A DNA stretch of 64,000 bases from Desulfocicer vacuolatum DSM 3385 (GTDB lineage Bacteria > Desulfobacterota > Desulfobacteria > Desulfobacterales > Desulfobacteraceae), in contig NZ_FWXY01000006.1 of NCBI RefSeq assembly GCF_900176365.1, positions 62,001 through 126,000 of the forward strand. The letters are read 5' to 3'. Positions 9,577 to 17,658 of this stretch are shown in pieces. A model generated the notes under the pieces. It saw nothing but the letters and a program-made list of their open reading frames with translations. It searched no databases and was not told the DNA's origin. Position 1 is the stretch's first letter. Every line of letters starts with the position of its first letter. The translations under genes were made by a program, and so were the position numbers.

Positions 9577-9641
9577 AAACGGGTTATGGAGAAAAAAGTG
9601 GTCAAGTTTCATCTCATGACAATCTTACTCAGATAATTCAA

Positions 9642-10136
9642 ATGGTTTTGAAAATTTTTCCTTTTGTTACAATAAGATATGATATTCATGGGAGGGCTCA
9701 TGCAAATTGGGTTTTATTTTTTGTTAACATGCTTTCCGGCATGCTCCAGGCAGATAAAGAGATTGATTTACGTATCATAACGATTGCAGCACTTTTGCAT
9801 GATAATGGTAGAGAAAATGATGGAAAAGATCCTTTTCATGCGGATCAATCTGCTGAAATTGCCAGCCGGTTTATTAATACACATTATATAGATTGCAATG
9901 AAGAATTGATTATAAAAACAATACGATATCATTGTCAATCGGATGCATTTACTTGGACGTATCCTGCGCTTGAAGCAAAAATTGTAAGTGATGCAGATAA
10001 ATTGGATAGATTCCGATTGAAAAGAGAAAGTCCACTGAATAAAGATCTGTTGGAACTTCCGGAAAGCCATGGGCTTATTGATATTGCATCAAGGATAAAT
10101 GACCATTCATTCAGGACTTTTAAATATTCAGGTTAA
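9642..10136 (+). CDS. HD-domain metal-dependent phosphohydrolase
   Basis: The protein has the HD-superfamily order of metal ligands: HGRAHANWV, then ALLHDNGREN (the HD pair), a later RYHCQ histidine, and KIVSDADKLDRF near the C-terminus. This is a small stand-alone HD hydrolase of the YedJ/predicted-phosphohydrolase kind, about 165 residues from the ATG used here. The frame stays open upstream to a GTG at 9540, but the first part of that longer version is encoded by the right end of a MITE, so the ATG at 9642 (MVLKIFPF) is preferred, with doubt; a sequence between the two may have been replaced by the insertion. The substrate (nucleotide or phosphoester) cannot be named. Confidence 0.65.
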   Translation: MVLKIFPFVTIRYDIHGRAHANWVLFFVNMLSGMLQADKEIDLRIITIAALLHDNGRENDGKDPFHADQSAEIASRFINTHYIDCNEELIIKTIRYHCQSDAFTWTYPALEAKIVSDADKLDRFRLKRESPLNKDLLELPESHGLIDIASRINDHSFRTFKYSG

Positions 10137-10187
10137 TCCGAATGAAAATCTAAACTTCACACTCACACCTTTCACTTTTGAATTGTC

Positions 10188-10347
10188 GGTGTTTCAGCTT
10201 AAATGTTGACAATTCATCTTCCAAAACGCTAATGTCAAATTCAGTTTTTCGTAAATTTGATATCATTTATAAAAGCGTGGGAAAAATGAAGATTGATAAC
10301 CCAGGTAAATTTGTCTTTAAATTGAATTTCATCATTGAGAATTATGC
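10188..10347 (+). repeat. Diverged 160-bp direct repeat, copy A
   Basis: This block and 11987-12146 share long matching stretches in the same order and orientation, such as GATATCATT, TAAAAGCGTGG, ATTTGTCTTTAAAT and GAATTTCAT, roughly three quarters identical by eye. Each copy ends next to a gene start, the EamA gene here. It may be an old mobile element or a duplicated leader. Confidence 0.6.
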
Positions 10348-11227
10348 CCATCTGGGTCATCTGGGCGCAACATTGATTCTGCTTTTTACAGCGGTATGTT
10401 TCGGCATCGTGCCGCTTTTTGCCAAAACCCTTCAGGAAACCGGAACAAGTTCAGCTGCAATCGCTTTATATCGGTATGGATTCACAGCCTTATTAATGGC
10501 TCCTTTTCTTCCCTTTTCCCGTGAAAAATGGCGTGAAGCATTATTGCTGATATTCAGTGGATTATTCATGGGGTTGTCCTGGATTGGATATCTGGAAGCG
10601 ATCAAGGTGGCATCCATTGCCGTAGCAGGCATTGTTTATATGTCCTATCCGGTCTTTACGCTGTTATTTGCTTGGCCAATGGTGGGACAGCGGCCAACAT
10701 TGCGCGGGGTCATGTCCGTGGGTTTGGTGATGGTATCCGTTTGTTTGATTTTTTCACCGGATAATTTATCCGGAACGTCGGTGAAGGCACTTCTCTGGTC
10801 ATTACCGGCGCCCATAAGCTTTGGATTTATCATTGTTGTTATCAGCGGTTGTCTGCACAGACTAACCACCTATGAGCGCTTGGCGTGCGCAACCCTTGGC
10901 GCTACCATGGGGCTGATACCCTTGGTGCTTGAATCCACTGGTGCCGAATTTATATACGCCATACCAGACCACTGGTTTGCCATCGCCGGAATCACTTTTT
11001 TTACTGCGCTGTTGCCCCAATTATTGTACACATGGGCCTGCCCCTGTGTTGGACCTAACCGTTCAGCAGCTACTGGCACCTTTGAGCTGCCCACAATGTT
11101 CATCATCGGCTGGCTGGCCTTTGATGAAACTATGGGAGCCCGGGAAGTGATTGCTGCCATTCTCATTGTATTGGCAATCGTTCTTGCACCGGTTGTTCAG
11201 GCACGAAAGACATCTGTGCAAAAATAG
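10286..11227 (+). CDS. EamA/DMT-family transporter (RhaT/YdcZ-like permease)
   Basis: The protein carries about ten hydrophobic helices beginning at ATLILLFTAVCFGIVPLF, arranged as two EamA five-helix halves. The second half ends in GWLAFDETMGAREVIAAILIVLAIV, the usual closing helix of the family (GxxxxxExxxxxxxxGxxLI). Drug/metabolite transporters of this type are inner-membrane exporters or importers of amino acids, metabolites or sugars; nothing here fixes the substrate. The frame is open upstream to 10178, but that N-terminus lies in the repeat just described, so the ATG at 10286 (MKIDNPGK) is chosen; even from here about 30 residues precede the first helix, and an internal start is possible. 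It is a single-gene unit followed by a hairpin terminator. Confidence 0.75.
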   Translation: MKIDNPGKFVFKLNFIIENYAHLGHLGATLILLFTAVCFGIVPLFAKTLQETGTSSAAIALYRYGFTALLMAPFLPFSREKWREALLLIFSGLFMGLSWIGYLEAIKVASIAVAGIVYMSYPVFTLLFAWPMVGQRPTLRGVMSVGLVMVSVCLIFSPDNLSGTSVKALLWSLPAPISFGFIIVVISGCLHRLTTYERLACATLGATMGLIPLVLESTGAEFIYAIPDHWFAIAGITFFTALLPQLLYTWACPCVGPNRSAATGTFELPTMFIIGWLAFDETMGAREVIAAILIVLAIVLAPVVQARKTSVQK

Positions 11228-11286
11228 AGAACAGATCATTTGATAAATTTTATGCAAAAAAAGGGGTATGGCCCTTCTAAAACATA

Positions 11287-11319
11287 AAAGGCAAACCCAA
11301 AATTTTCGAGTTTGCCTTT
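11287..11319. terminator. Hairpin terminator after the EamA gene
   Basis: Perfect 10-bp arms AAAGGCAAAC and GTTTGCCTTT around a 13-nt loop, 60 bases after the EamA stop. The stem is closed by A/T pairs on both sides, so it could work in both directions. Confidence 0.7.
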
Positions 11320-11460
11320 AAAGATTTCATCAGATTTTTAACTCAGTTCCGTATGCGCTCAGAAGGATTAGTTTGTATGTTTGATTTGTGAAATTTATAA
11401 CATATTTCAAGTGTCATTTCAGATTTAAAAAGATGCTCTGATGAAAATAAAATTTATTGA

Positions 11461-11601
11461 TTATCCAGCCACATCAATACCGGGGTCACATCCCAGATTT
11501 TTATCTGGATTGTTGCACTCGAAGTTATGGTGACGGGTATCTACGTGTCCTTCTTCTCTCTCGCTGTCAGATTCGATGTAATTTTTTTCTGTATTTTCCA
11601 T
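11461..11601 (-). CDS. 46-residue acidic small protein, unknown
   Basis: A short reading frame starting at ATG 11601 with a strong ribosome binding site (GGAGG, five bases upstream). The product begins MENTEKNYIESDSEREEGH and ends with a Cys/Asn/Gly/Asp-rich segment containing FECNNPDKNLGCDPG. The frame could extend upstream to 11766 with a Cys-rich stretch (CGEC, CCKTKY), but the Shine-Dalgarno position supports the short form. It has no signal peptide or membrane segment. I do not recognise the family. It stands alone between the EamA terminator and the TatD gene. Confidence 0.45.
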   Translation of the reverse strand: MENTEKNYIESDSEREEGHVDTRHHNFECNNPDKNLGCDPGIDVAG

Positions 11602-11986
11602 GGTAGCCTCCATATATGCGAACATACCCCTTAGTATGTTAATCTTTATTTTTTGTTTATCCCTGCCATTCTGGGGCAGGTATTTTGTTTTGCAGCATTT
11701 GAAATTTTTCTTGGCTGCGGTGTTTCTTTGTTGGAAATAATCTATGCACTCACCACAGTAGTGCAATGCTTAAGAAAAGGGGGTTCATTTATAGGTTTAA
11801 ACTACCATATATGTTTGTATTATTTTAATTAACAAGGGTTTAATGGTTTGGCTTTTGCCGGATTAATTGGCAGATTGGCCGCATAAAAAATAAATGCAGT
11901 GATTTTAATTGACTCTGTGTGCCTTTTCCGGTCCGGTTGAGGATCACCCACCCAGGCTGAAGATAATTTTACACTATGGACCACAC

Positions 11987-12146
11987 GGTGTTTCCGGTTA
12001 AATCTTGACACCGCCTATTTCAAAACGGTACTGTGAAATTCAGCCATTCATAAATCTGATATCATTGGTAAAAGCGTGGAAAAAATGAAACTGCACGGCC
12101 TTGGTATATTTGTCTTTAAATGGAATTTCATATTTCAGAATGGGAT
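11987..12146 (+). repeat. Diverged 160-bp direct repeat, copy B
   Basis: Partner of the block at 10188-10347. It ends 16 bases before the TatD ATG, directly at the TatD ribosome binding site, so it occupies the whole proximal upstream region of that gene. The rest of the 560-base gap from 11602 holds nothing else that I recognise. Confidence 0.6.
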
Positions 12147-12162
12147 GTAGGAGGATTTTACC

Positions 12163-12972
12163 ATGAGATTATGTGATGCCCATACCCATCTTCAGGACTC
12201 GCGCCTTTTCAGCACCATTGAGCGGGTGATGCACAGAAGCATGGCCGCCGGGGTGACCCACATGGTGTGCTGCGGGGTGCAGGAGCATGACTGGCACGAT
12301 ATTGTTATCCTGGCAGACAGATATCCCGGCATTGTTCCGGCCTTTGGCCTTCATCCCTGGTTCATCGCCCCAAGATCCCCCCATTGGCTGGATAATCTTG
12401 AAAACCTTTTGCAGACAACCGGTGCTGCCGTGGGGGAGATCGGTTTGGACAGGGTCATTTCCCCCAGGAATGAGGCGGATCAGATTTCTGTATTTCTGTC
12501 CCAGCTGGCGCTTGCCAAAAAATATAAACGACCTGTCAATATCCATTGCAGAAAGGCCTTTGGATTGCTGGCAGACCTTTTAAAAGAAAATGGGGGGCTG
12601 CCCCATGGCGGTGTGATTCACTCCTATTCCGGGTCAGCGGACATGGTAAAGGTGTTTGAAAAATCAGGGGCATACATCTCTTTTTCAGGATCATTGACCC
12701 GCCCCCGCAATAAAAAAGTTCAACAGGCGGCCCGTGTGGTTTCCCTGGAGCGGCTTCTCATTGAAACAGATACCCCGGATATCTTGCCCACCGGTGCCCC
12801 GGAAGGGCTCAATGAACCGGCCCATGTGCATCTGGTTTTGAAAACCCTGGCCCAATTGAGGGACGAATCCATTGATACCCTGGCCCATGCAACTTTTGCC
12901 AATGCCATGCGTTTGTTTAAATTTTCTGATCACAATCCAAGTTCCAATGTTCCAGATGGATGTATACCGTGA
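12163..12972 (+). CDS. tatD: TatD-family metal-dependent hydrolase (DNase)
   Basis: A 269-residue TIM-barrel hydrolase with the TatD ligand set in order: DAHTHL at residues 5-10, GEIGLD near 92, HCRKA near 128, HSYSG near 155 and ETDTPD near 205. TatD enzymes are Mg-dependent 3'-5' exonucleases or related amidohydrolase-fold phosphodiesterases. The start is well supported by AGGAGG nine bases before the ATG. Its end overlaps the following lipoprotein gene by 13 bases, so the two are co-translated; no functional link between them is obvious. Confidence 0.88.
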   Translation: MRLCDAHTHLQDSRLFSTIERVMHRSMAAGVTHMVCCGVQEHDWHDIVILADRYPGIVPAFGLHPWFIAPRSPHWLDNLENLLQTTGAAVGEIGLDRVISPRNEADQISVFLSQLALAKKYKRPVNIHCRKAFGLLADLLKENGGLPHGGVIHSYSGSADMVKVFEKSGAYISFSGSLTRPRNKKVQQAARVVSLERLLIETDTPDILPTGAPEGLNEPAHVHLVLKTLAQLRDESIDTLAHATFANAMRLFKFSDHNPSSNVPDGCIP

Positions 12973-13463
12973 AAGCCCTTTTTTTCATGTTGCTTTTGCT
13001 GTATCTGCCTGCCTGTGGCGGCGGTTCATCCGGATATGCCGGGAGCATTTCTCCGGCCCCCCCGTCACAATCCATTGTAAAGCTGGACCATGCAGAAAAA
13101 ACCAGGCAAGCCCTCATGGATCAATATGAAAAGTGGGCAAACACCCCATACCGAAGCGGCGGCATGGGGCAAGAAGGGGTGGATTGTTCTGCTCTGGTTC
13201 ATCTGATTTTTTTACAGAAATTTGGTATCAGCCTGCCAAGGACTGTGGCCCGTCAGGCCAGGGTGGGTAAGAGAGTTAATAGAAAAAATTTAAAGCCCGG
13301 TCACCTGGTATTTTTCAAAACCGGCACCCGATCCCGCCATGTGGGTATCTATGTGGGCAATGAGAAATTTCTCCACGCCTCTGCAAAAAAAGGGGTCATT
13401 ATTTCCACCTTGAAAAATCCCTACTGGGCTCCCCGTATCTGGAAAGTCATTAAAGTAAAATGA
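12960..13463 (+). CDS. NlpC/P60-family cell-wall peptidase lipoprotein
   Basis: A 167-residue lipoprotein. The N-terminus is a signal peptide ending in a lipobox LPAC with Cys19 as the lipid site. The catalytic domain has the NlpC/P60 triad: Cys76 in DCSALV, His127 in RHVGIY and His139 in FLHAS. These enzymes cut the gamma-D-glutamyl-diaminopimelate bond of peptidoglycan stem peptides, here from the inner face of the outer membrane or the periplasm. The length is typical for Spr/NlpC-type lipoproteins. It overlaps tatD. Confidence 0.9.
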   Translation: MYTVKALFFMLLLLYLPACGGGSSGYAGSISPAPPSQSIVKLDHAEKTRQALMDQYEKWANTPYRSGGMGQEGVDCSALVHLIFLQKFGISLPRTVARQARVGKRVNRKNLKPGHLVFFKTGTRSRHVGIYVGNEKFLHASAKKGVIISTLKNPYWAPRIWKVIKVK

Positions 13464-13627
13464 TTCCGCCTACGTTCTTTGTTCTTTACAATTGCTGATA
13501 CAATTATTAAGGTGAATTTTAATCTTACATGATCGGGCTCTGTGGGGCTCCGGTTACGTTTTTGTTTTTAATTATGCAATGGTGCCGTCATCAAACCGCA
13601 CATTGCTTGACAGGGGGTGTTATAATA

Positions 13628-15166
13628 ATGAAATCAACCCGATTAACGGTGACCCAGAAAAATATTTATGACTTTAAAGGCGATCTGCTTGTGTTTTGTG
13701 CGCTGAAACGGGAAAAGCAAGTGCCCTTGTGTGATGATGAAATCATGGCCATGGTGACCCATGTCCATGAACTGGGTGACTTTTCCGGTAAAGAAAATCA
13801 AACCCTTCTCTATTATCCGGAGCAGAGCAAAATTACCCCCGAATTTTCTGCCAGACGGGTGCTGGTTGTGGGGCTTGGTGGGGAAAAGGACCTGGCAGAT
13901 GAGTTCGCCGTGAGGGAGGCCCTTAGAAAGGCCGGGGGAACCATTGCCAAAACCGCAGGAAAGATAAAGGCGCAAAGCATCATGGTCCGGACCTCTGACC
14001 TGGAGATCTGTTCCCTTGAAACCATGGGGGAATGCCTGGCAGAAGGCCTTGTGCTGGGGGATTATCGTTTTGACAAATATCAAAAAGAAAAGCCGGATGA
14101 AGAGGCTTATAAAGGTATTAAAGATATTAAATTTTTTTCAGATCAGTTCATGAATGATTTGAAAAAAGGGGTGAAAAAGGGTGGGATTGCAGCCCGGGCA
14201 GCCTGTTCTGCAAGAAATATGGCCAATGAGCCCGGTAATGGCTGGACTGCTTCTGATTTTGCCACCCATGCCGGTGAATTGGCTGAACGATTTCAATTTA
14301 AGCTCAGTGTGCTCAATACGGCGGACATGAAACAAATGGGCATGGGGGGACTTCTGGCTGTGAATCAAGGCTCCATAGAGCCGCCTAAGATGGTGATTCT
14401 GGAATATCATCCCCCTGGAAAACATGAAACCCTGCTCCTGGTGGGCAAGGGCATCACCTTTGATTCCGGAGGGGTCAGCCTGAAACCGGGGCCGGGCATG
14501 GAAGAGATGAAATATGACATGTGCGGCGGGGCTGCCGTGCTGGCTGCCATGGAAGCTGTGGGACGGGAAAAACCCAAACTCGGAGTGGTGGCCATTATTC
14601 CGGCCACGGACAACATGGCCGGAGGCGGGGCAGTAAAACCCGGGGATATCATCCGTCATTACGACGGCACATCTTCGGAGATCGTGAACACAGATGCCGA
14701 GGGTCGCATGATCCTGGCCGATGCCCTGGCCTATGGCATTAAAACCTTTGAGCCCACCTGTGTGGTGGATATTGCCACATTGACAGGGGCTGCCATCATG
14801 GGGCTGGGGCACCACTACACCTCTCTTTTGAGCAATAACGATGCCCTGGTTCAATGCCTGGAAATCGCGGGAAAACGCACCGGAGAACCCATGTGGCGAC
14901 TGCCCCTGGGTAAAGAATACACCAAACAGATTGAATCCAAGGTGGCGGACATTAAAAACGTTGGGGGAAAAGCCGCCGGAACCATCACTGCGGCCGCCTA
15001 TCTGGAGCATTTTGTGGGAAAGACTCCCTGGGCACATCTGGATATTGCCGGAACTGCCTGGAATTTTACAGAAAAAACATACATTCCCAAAGGACCGTCC
15101 GGCATGGGGGCCCGCACCTTTATTGATGTGATTCGAAACTGGAAAAAAGGAACAGTGGGGGCTTGA
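13628..15166 (+). CDS. pepA: Leucyl aminopeptidase (M17 family)
   Basis: A 512-residue M17 aminopeptidase with the metal and catalytic motifs KGITFDSGG (about 273-281), KPG, DMCGGAA and the family signature NTDAEGRMILADALAY (about 354-369). It removes N-terminal residues from peptides in the cytoplasm using two divalent metals and forms hexamers in characterised members. The N-terminal third is the usual poorly conserved macro-like domain. A longer frame opens at 13529, but its extra 33 residues are unlike the family and the ATG at 13628 (MKSTRLTV) has a GGGGG-type site upstream, so that start is used. The gene stands alone and is followed by a pair of dispersed palindromic repeats. Confidence 0.92.
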   Translation: MKSTRLTVTQKNIYDFKGDLLVFCALKREKQVPLCDDEIMAMVTHVHELGDFSGKENQTLLYYPEQSKITPEFSARRVLVVGLGGEKDLADEFAVREALRKAGGTIAKTAGKIKAQSIMVRTSDLEICSLETMGECLAEGLVLGDYRFDKYQKEKPDEEAYKGIKDIKFFSDQFMNDLKKGVKKGGIAARAACSARNMANEPGNGWTASDFATHAGELAERFQFKLSVLNTADMKQMGMGGLLAVNQGSIEPPKMVILEYHPPGKHETLLLVGKGITFDSGGVSLKPGPGMEEMKYDMCGGAAVLAAMEAVGREKPKLGVVAIIPATDNMAGGGAVKPGDIIRHYDGTSSEIVNTDAEGRMILADALAYGIKTFEPTCVVDIATLTGAAIMGLGHHYTSLLSNNDALVQCLEIAGKRTGEPMWRLPLGKEYTKQIESKVADIKNVGGKAAGTITAAAYLEHFVGKTPWAHLDIAGTAWNFTEKTYIPKGPSGMGARTFIDVIRNWKKGTVGA

Positions 15167-15181
15167 TGGGCCTGGTGTTTT

Positions 15182-15366
15182 TTTTATATGAAACTCCACC
15201 CAAAGCCTTGCAATGATTAAAGTTTTAACTTTCGTTGTGGGCAGGTCAAATCCCTATATGATCTGCCCGTGGCAGTTTATATGAAATACTCCGCAAATCA
15301 GAGGCGTATTTCAAGCTTTTTTGTGGGCAGAACGGGATCAGAATAAGGTCTGCCCATGGCAGTTAT
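15182..15366 (+). repeat. Dispersed palindromic repeat family D, tandem pair
   Basis: Two adjacent copies of a unit built as TATATGAAAT, then a short inverted part, then GTTGTGGGCAG, a 15-20 nt centre, and CTGCCCATGGCAGTTAT. The arms GGGCAG and CTGCCC make a hairpin in each copy. The second copy is 39 bases before the phosphoesterase start. Other copies lie at 19.9, 21.0, 45.4, 51.9, 54.15 and 54.25 kb. Confidence 0.8.
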
Positions 15367-15404
15367 TAAAACGGACGTGCAAGACGTCCATCCAGGATTG
15401 ATTT

Positions 15405-16028
15405 GTGAAATTATTATTATTTTGTGATGTTCACTGTGATGAAAATGTGTGTAAGCATATTGTACAATTGTCAAAGCAGGTGGATGTGGTAATCGGAGCC
15501 GGTGATTACGCCACCTTTCGCAAGGGACTTGATAAAACCATTGCCCGGCTCTCTGCCATTGAAACACCCACCCTGCTGGTGTTTGGCAACCATGAAAGCC
15601 CGGAGGAACTTGCCCGGGCCTGTGCCCCATGGCCGGCAGCCCGGATACTCCATGGCCGCGGGGTCACCATCAATGGTCATACTTTTTTTGGCATTGGGGG
15701 CTCCACACCGGTGACCCCCTTTGGAGAATGGTCCGTGGATGTGGCTGAAGACGTGGCCCGGACCCTTCTTGCCAAAGCCCCGGATAATTGTGTGCTGATC
15801 AGCCATTCCCCCCCGTTGAATTGCCTGGATCTTGCCGGGAACAATCAGCATCTTGGCAGCCGGGCCATCCGGGAATTCATAGAAACCCGTTCCCCGGGTC
15901 TTGCCGTGTGCGGTCATATCCATGAAGCCTGGAATTGCCGGGACTCCATTTCAGGGGTTTGTGTGATCAATCCCGGCCCCCAAGGTGTGATTCTTGATTA
16001 TCCCGGAGGAAAAAGCCTTGAAAATTAA
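15405..16028 (+). CDS. Calcineurin-like metallophosphoesterase
   Basis: A 207-residue phosphoesterase with all five metal-binding motifs in order: CDVH near residue 8, GAGD near 31, GNHE near 61, SHSP near 133 and GHIHE near 165. This is the YfcE/MPP-superfamily layout for a dinuclear metal enzyme acting on phosphodiesters or phosphomonoesters; the substrate is unknown. It starts at GTG or at the nearby ATGAAA-type codon after a weak site. The following ABC ATPase begins inside its last codons, so the two form a coupled pair, which is not a standard arrangement for either family. Confidence 0.85.
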   Translation: MKLLLFCDVHCDENVCKHIVQLSKQVDVVIGAGDYATFRKGLDKTIARLSAIETPTLLVFGNHESPEELARACAPWPAARILHGRGVTINGHTFFGIGGSTPVTPFGEWSVDVAEDVARTLLAKAPDNCVLISHSPPLNCLDLAGNNQHLGSRAIREFIETRSPGLAVCGHIHEAWNCRDSISGVCVINPGPQGVILDYPGGKSLEN

Positions 16029-17421
16029 AAACCTTTGCTGTGCCGGGACCAACAGCCTTGTGCTTACCATTGATCATTACGAGTTGCCCCCGGGAGAACC
16101 CCTTTTGGTGTGTGGCAGAAACGGCAGTGGAAAATCCCTGCTGGCAGCCATTCTTGCAGGGGAGAAGATCCCGGATCAGGGCACTGTATCGCTTTCCCCC
16201 CGGGTGGGTTTTCTTGGCTTTGCCCTGGAAGATCAGATACTGGAACAGGATCGCAAAATGGATTGCAGCGAGGAGATGGAAGGGGGCATTGACTGGGGCC
16301 GCACCGCCGGAGAAATCATTGGACAGGGTCCCAACCGCACCGCTGCCGTCAATTTGTCGGGCATTGCCAACCTTTTGGAAAAACCCTTTAAGATTTTGTC
16401 CACCGGTGAGATCCGCAAGGTTTTAATGGCCCGGGCCCTGGCAGCAGATCCCGATGTTCTTGTTCTGGACGCCCCCTATGCCGGTCTGGACATTGGGTCC
16501 CGGGAACAGTTGACCCACATCATCAACACGGTCATTGGGCAGGGTACTGCCGTGATCCTGGTGGATTTTTATCACCCGGATCTTCCCCATGCCATTAAAA
16601 ACATGATTTATCTTGAAAAGGGAAAAATCGTTTTAAAAGGAGATCGCAAAGCCGTGACAGCTTCCCGGGCCTGGCAACGGCACAATGCCCATGATATCTC
16701 CTTGCCCCACCACCTGCCCGATTGTTTTACCTACGATCACCTGGACCCGGAGGCCCCCTTTGTCCGGGCAAAGAATATTTCTGTTTCCTTTAATGACATT
16801 CCAGTGTTCAGCAACCTTGACTGGACATTCCGTCCCGGGGAGAACTGGCACATCCTGGGGCCCAACGGCTGTGGCAAATCCACCCTTTTAAAGCTTATTT
16901 CCGGTGACAGCACCAAGGCCTATGGTCAGGACTTGACCCTGTTTGGCATTAAACGGGGAAGCGGGGAAAGTATCTGGGATATAAAGCGCCATTATGGCAT
17001 TGTGGGGGCCGAGCTGCACCGGGATTACCGGGCCGGTGCCACCTTGCTCGGGGTGGTGGTTTCCGGATTCTTTGACACCATTGGCCTTTATGATACCCCC
17101 ACGGCCACCCAGATCGATGTGGCAAAAAAGTGGATTGAGCTTTTAAAGCTTGGGGAAAAAGAGCAAAAATATTTTTCCACATTGTCCTATGGCGAACAAC
17201 GCCTGGCCCTCATTGCCCGGGCCGTGGTCAAGCTGCCCCTGATCCTGATACTGGACGAACCCTGCCAGGGCCTTGACAATGTCAACCGGGCCCGGGTGCT
17301 GGCCCTTATCGATTACATCAGTGCCAACAGTAACACCCACATCCTCTTTGTAAGTCATGACCCCAGGGATCACCTGGAGTGCCTGACCCATCAACTTAAG
17401 GTCCAGGATTTTAATAATTAA
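16018..17421 (+). CDS. Tandem ABC ATPase, ModF/PhrA-like
   Basis: A single chain of about 468 residues with two ABC nucleotide-binding domains and no membrane segment. Domain 1 has GRNGSGKS and an LSTGEIRK signature; domain 2 has GPNGCGKST and LSYGEQR with an ILDEPCQGLD Walker B. The size and order fit the ModF (PhrA) group, a soluble ATPase found near molybdate transport genes in some bacteria; no molybdate permease lies nearby here. The first domain's Walker B reads LVLDAPYAGLD, with alanine in place of the catalytic glutamate, so this site may be inactive. TTG at 16018 is chosen because GGAGG lies ten bases upstream, within the end of the phosphoesterase gene. Confidence 0.8.
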   Translation: MKIKNLCCAGTNSLVLTIDHYELPPGEPLLVCGRNGSGKSLLAAILAGEKIPDQGTVSLSPRVGFLGFALEDQILEQDRKMDCSEEMEGGIDWGRTAGEIIGQGPNRTAAVNLSGIANLLEKPFKILSTGEIRKVLMARALAADPDVLVLDAPYAGLDIGSREQLTHIINTVIGQGTAVILVDFYHPDLPHAIKNMIYLEKGKIVLKGDRKAVTASRAWQRHNAHDISLPHHLPDCFTYDHLDPEAPFVRAKNISVSFNDIPVFSNLDWTFRPGENWHILGPNGCGKSTLLKLISGDSTKAYGQDLTLFGIKRGSGESIWDIKRHYGIVGAELHRDYRAGATLLGVVVSGFFDTIGLYDTPTATQIDVAKKWIELLKLGEKEQKYFSTLSYGEQRLALIARAVVKLPLILILDEPCQGLDNVNRARVLALIDYISANSNTHILFVSHDPRDHLECLTHQLKVQDFNN

Positions 17422-17522
17422 AAACTCGTGCAAGCCATTTAAGTTAAGAGTGGCTTTGTCCGTGGTGCTAATTGGGACGTTTTTTTATAAGAAAAGGCAG
17501 CCTCCAAGATAACCTCAGCAGA

Positions 17523-17612
17523 GCCGCCCCCCCCGATGGGCAATAGGAACCGGACAATTGAGCTGTCTACAGTTCCGGTCCGGGACCATTGCCCATCGGG
17601 GGGGGGCGGCGG
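17523..17612. terminator. Long G/C-tract inverted repeat between convergent genes
   Basis: Outer arms of about 21 bp (GCCGCC, a run of eight C, then GATGGGCAAT, mirrored by ATTGCCCATC, a run of nine G and CGGC) enclose an inner stem GGAACCGGA/TCCGGTCC-type. It lies between the ModF-like gene (plus) and the TRAP gene (minus). It probably ends transcription in both directions, although it lacks a clean T run and is unusually strong for that. Confidence 0.55.
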
Positions 17613-17658
17613 CATAATACCATTTTCAATATTCATTGTGTCTGACAGAACATGCCGG

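Noticed and set aside
13607-13626. TTGACA followed by TATAAT just before pepA, resembling a sigma-70 promoter
   Set aside because: The two boxes are only about eight bases apart, far from the 16-18 needed.
14138-15199. A 353-codon minus-strand frame opposite pepA
   Set aside because: Antisense shadow of a clear aminopeptidase gene; the translated sequence has no recognisable domain.
15182-15366. CRISPR-like array from the tandem palindromic repeats
   Set aside because: Only two adjacent units, no regular spacers, copies dispersed singly elsewhere and no cas genes.
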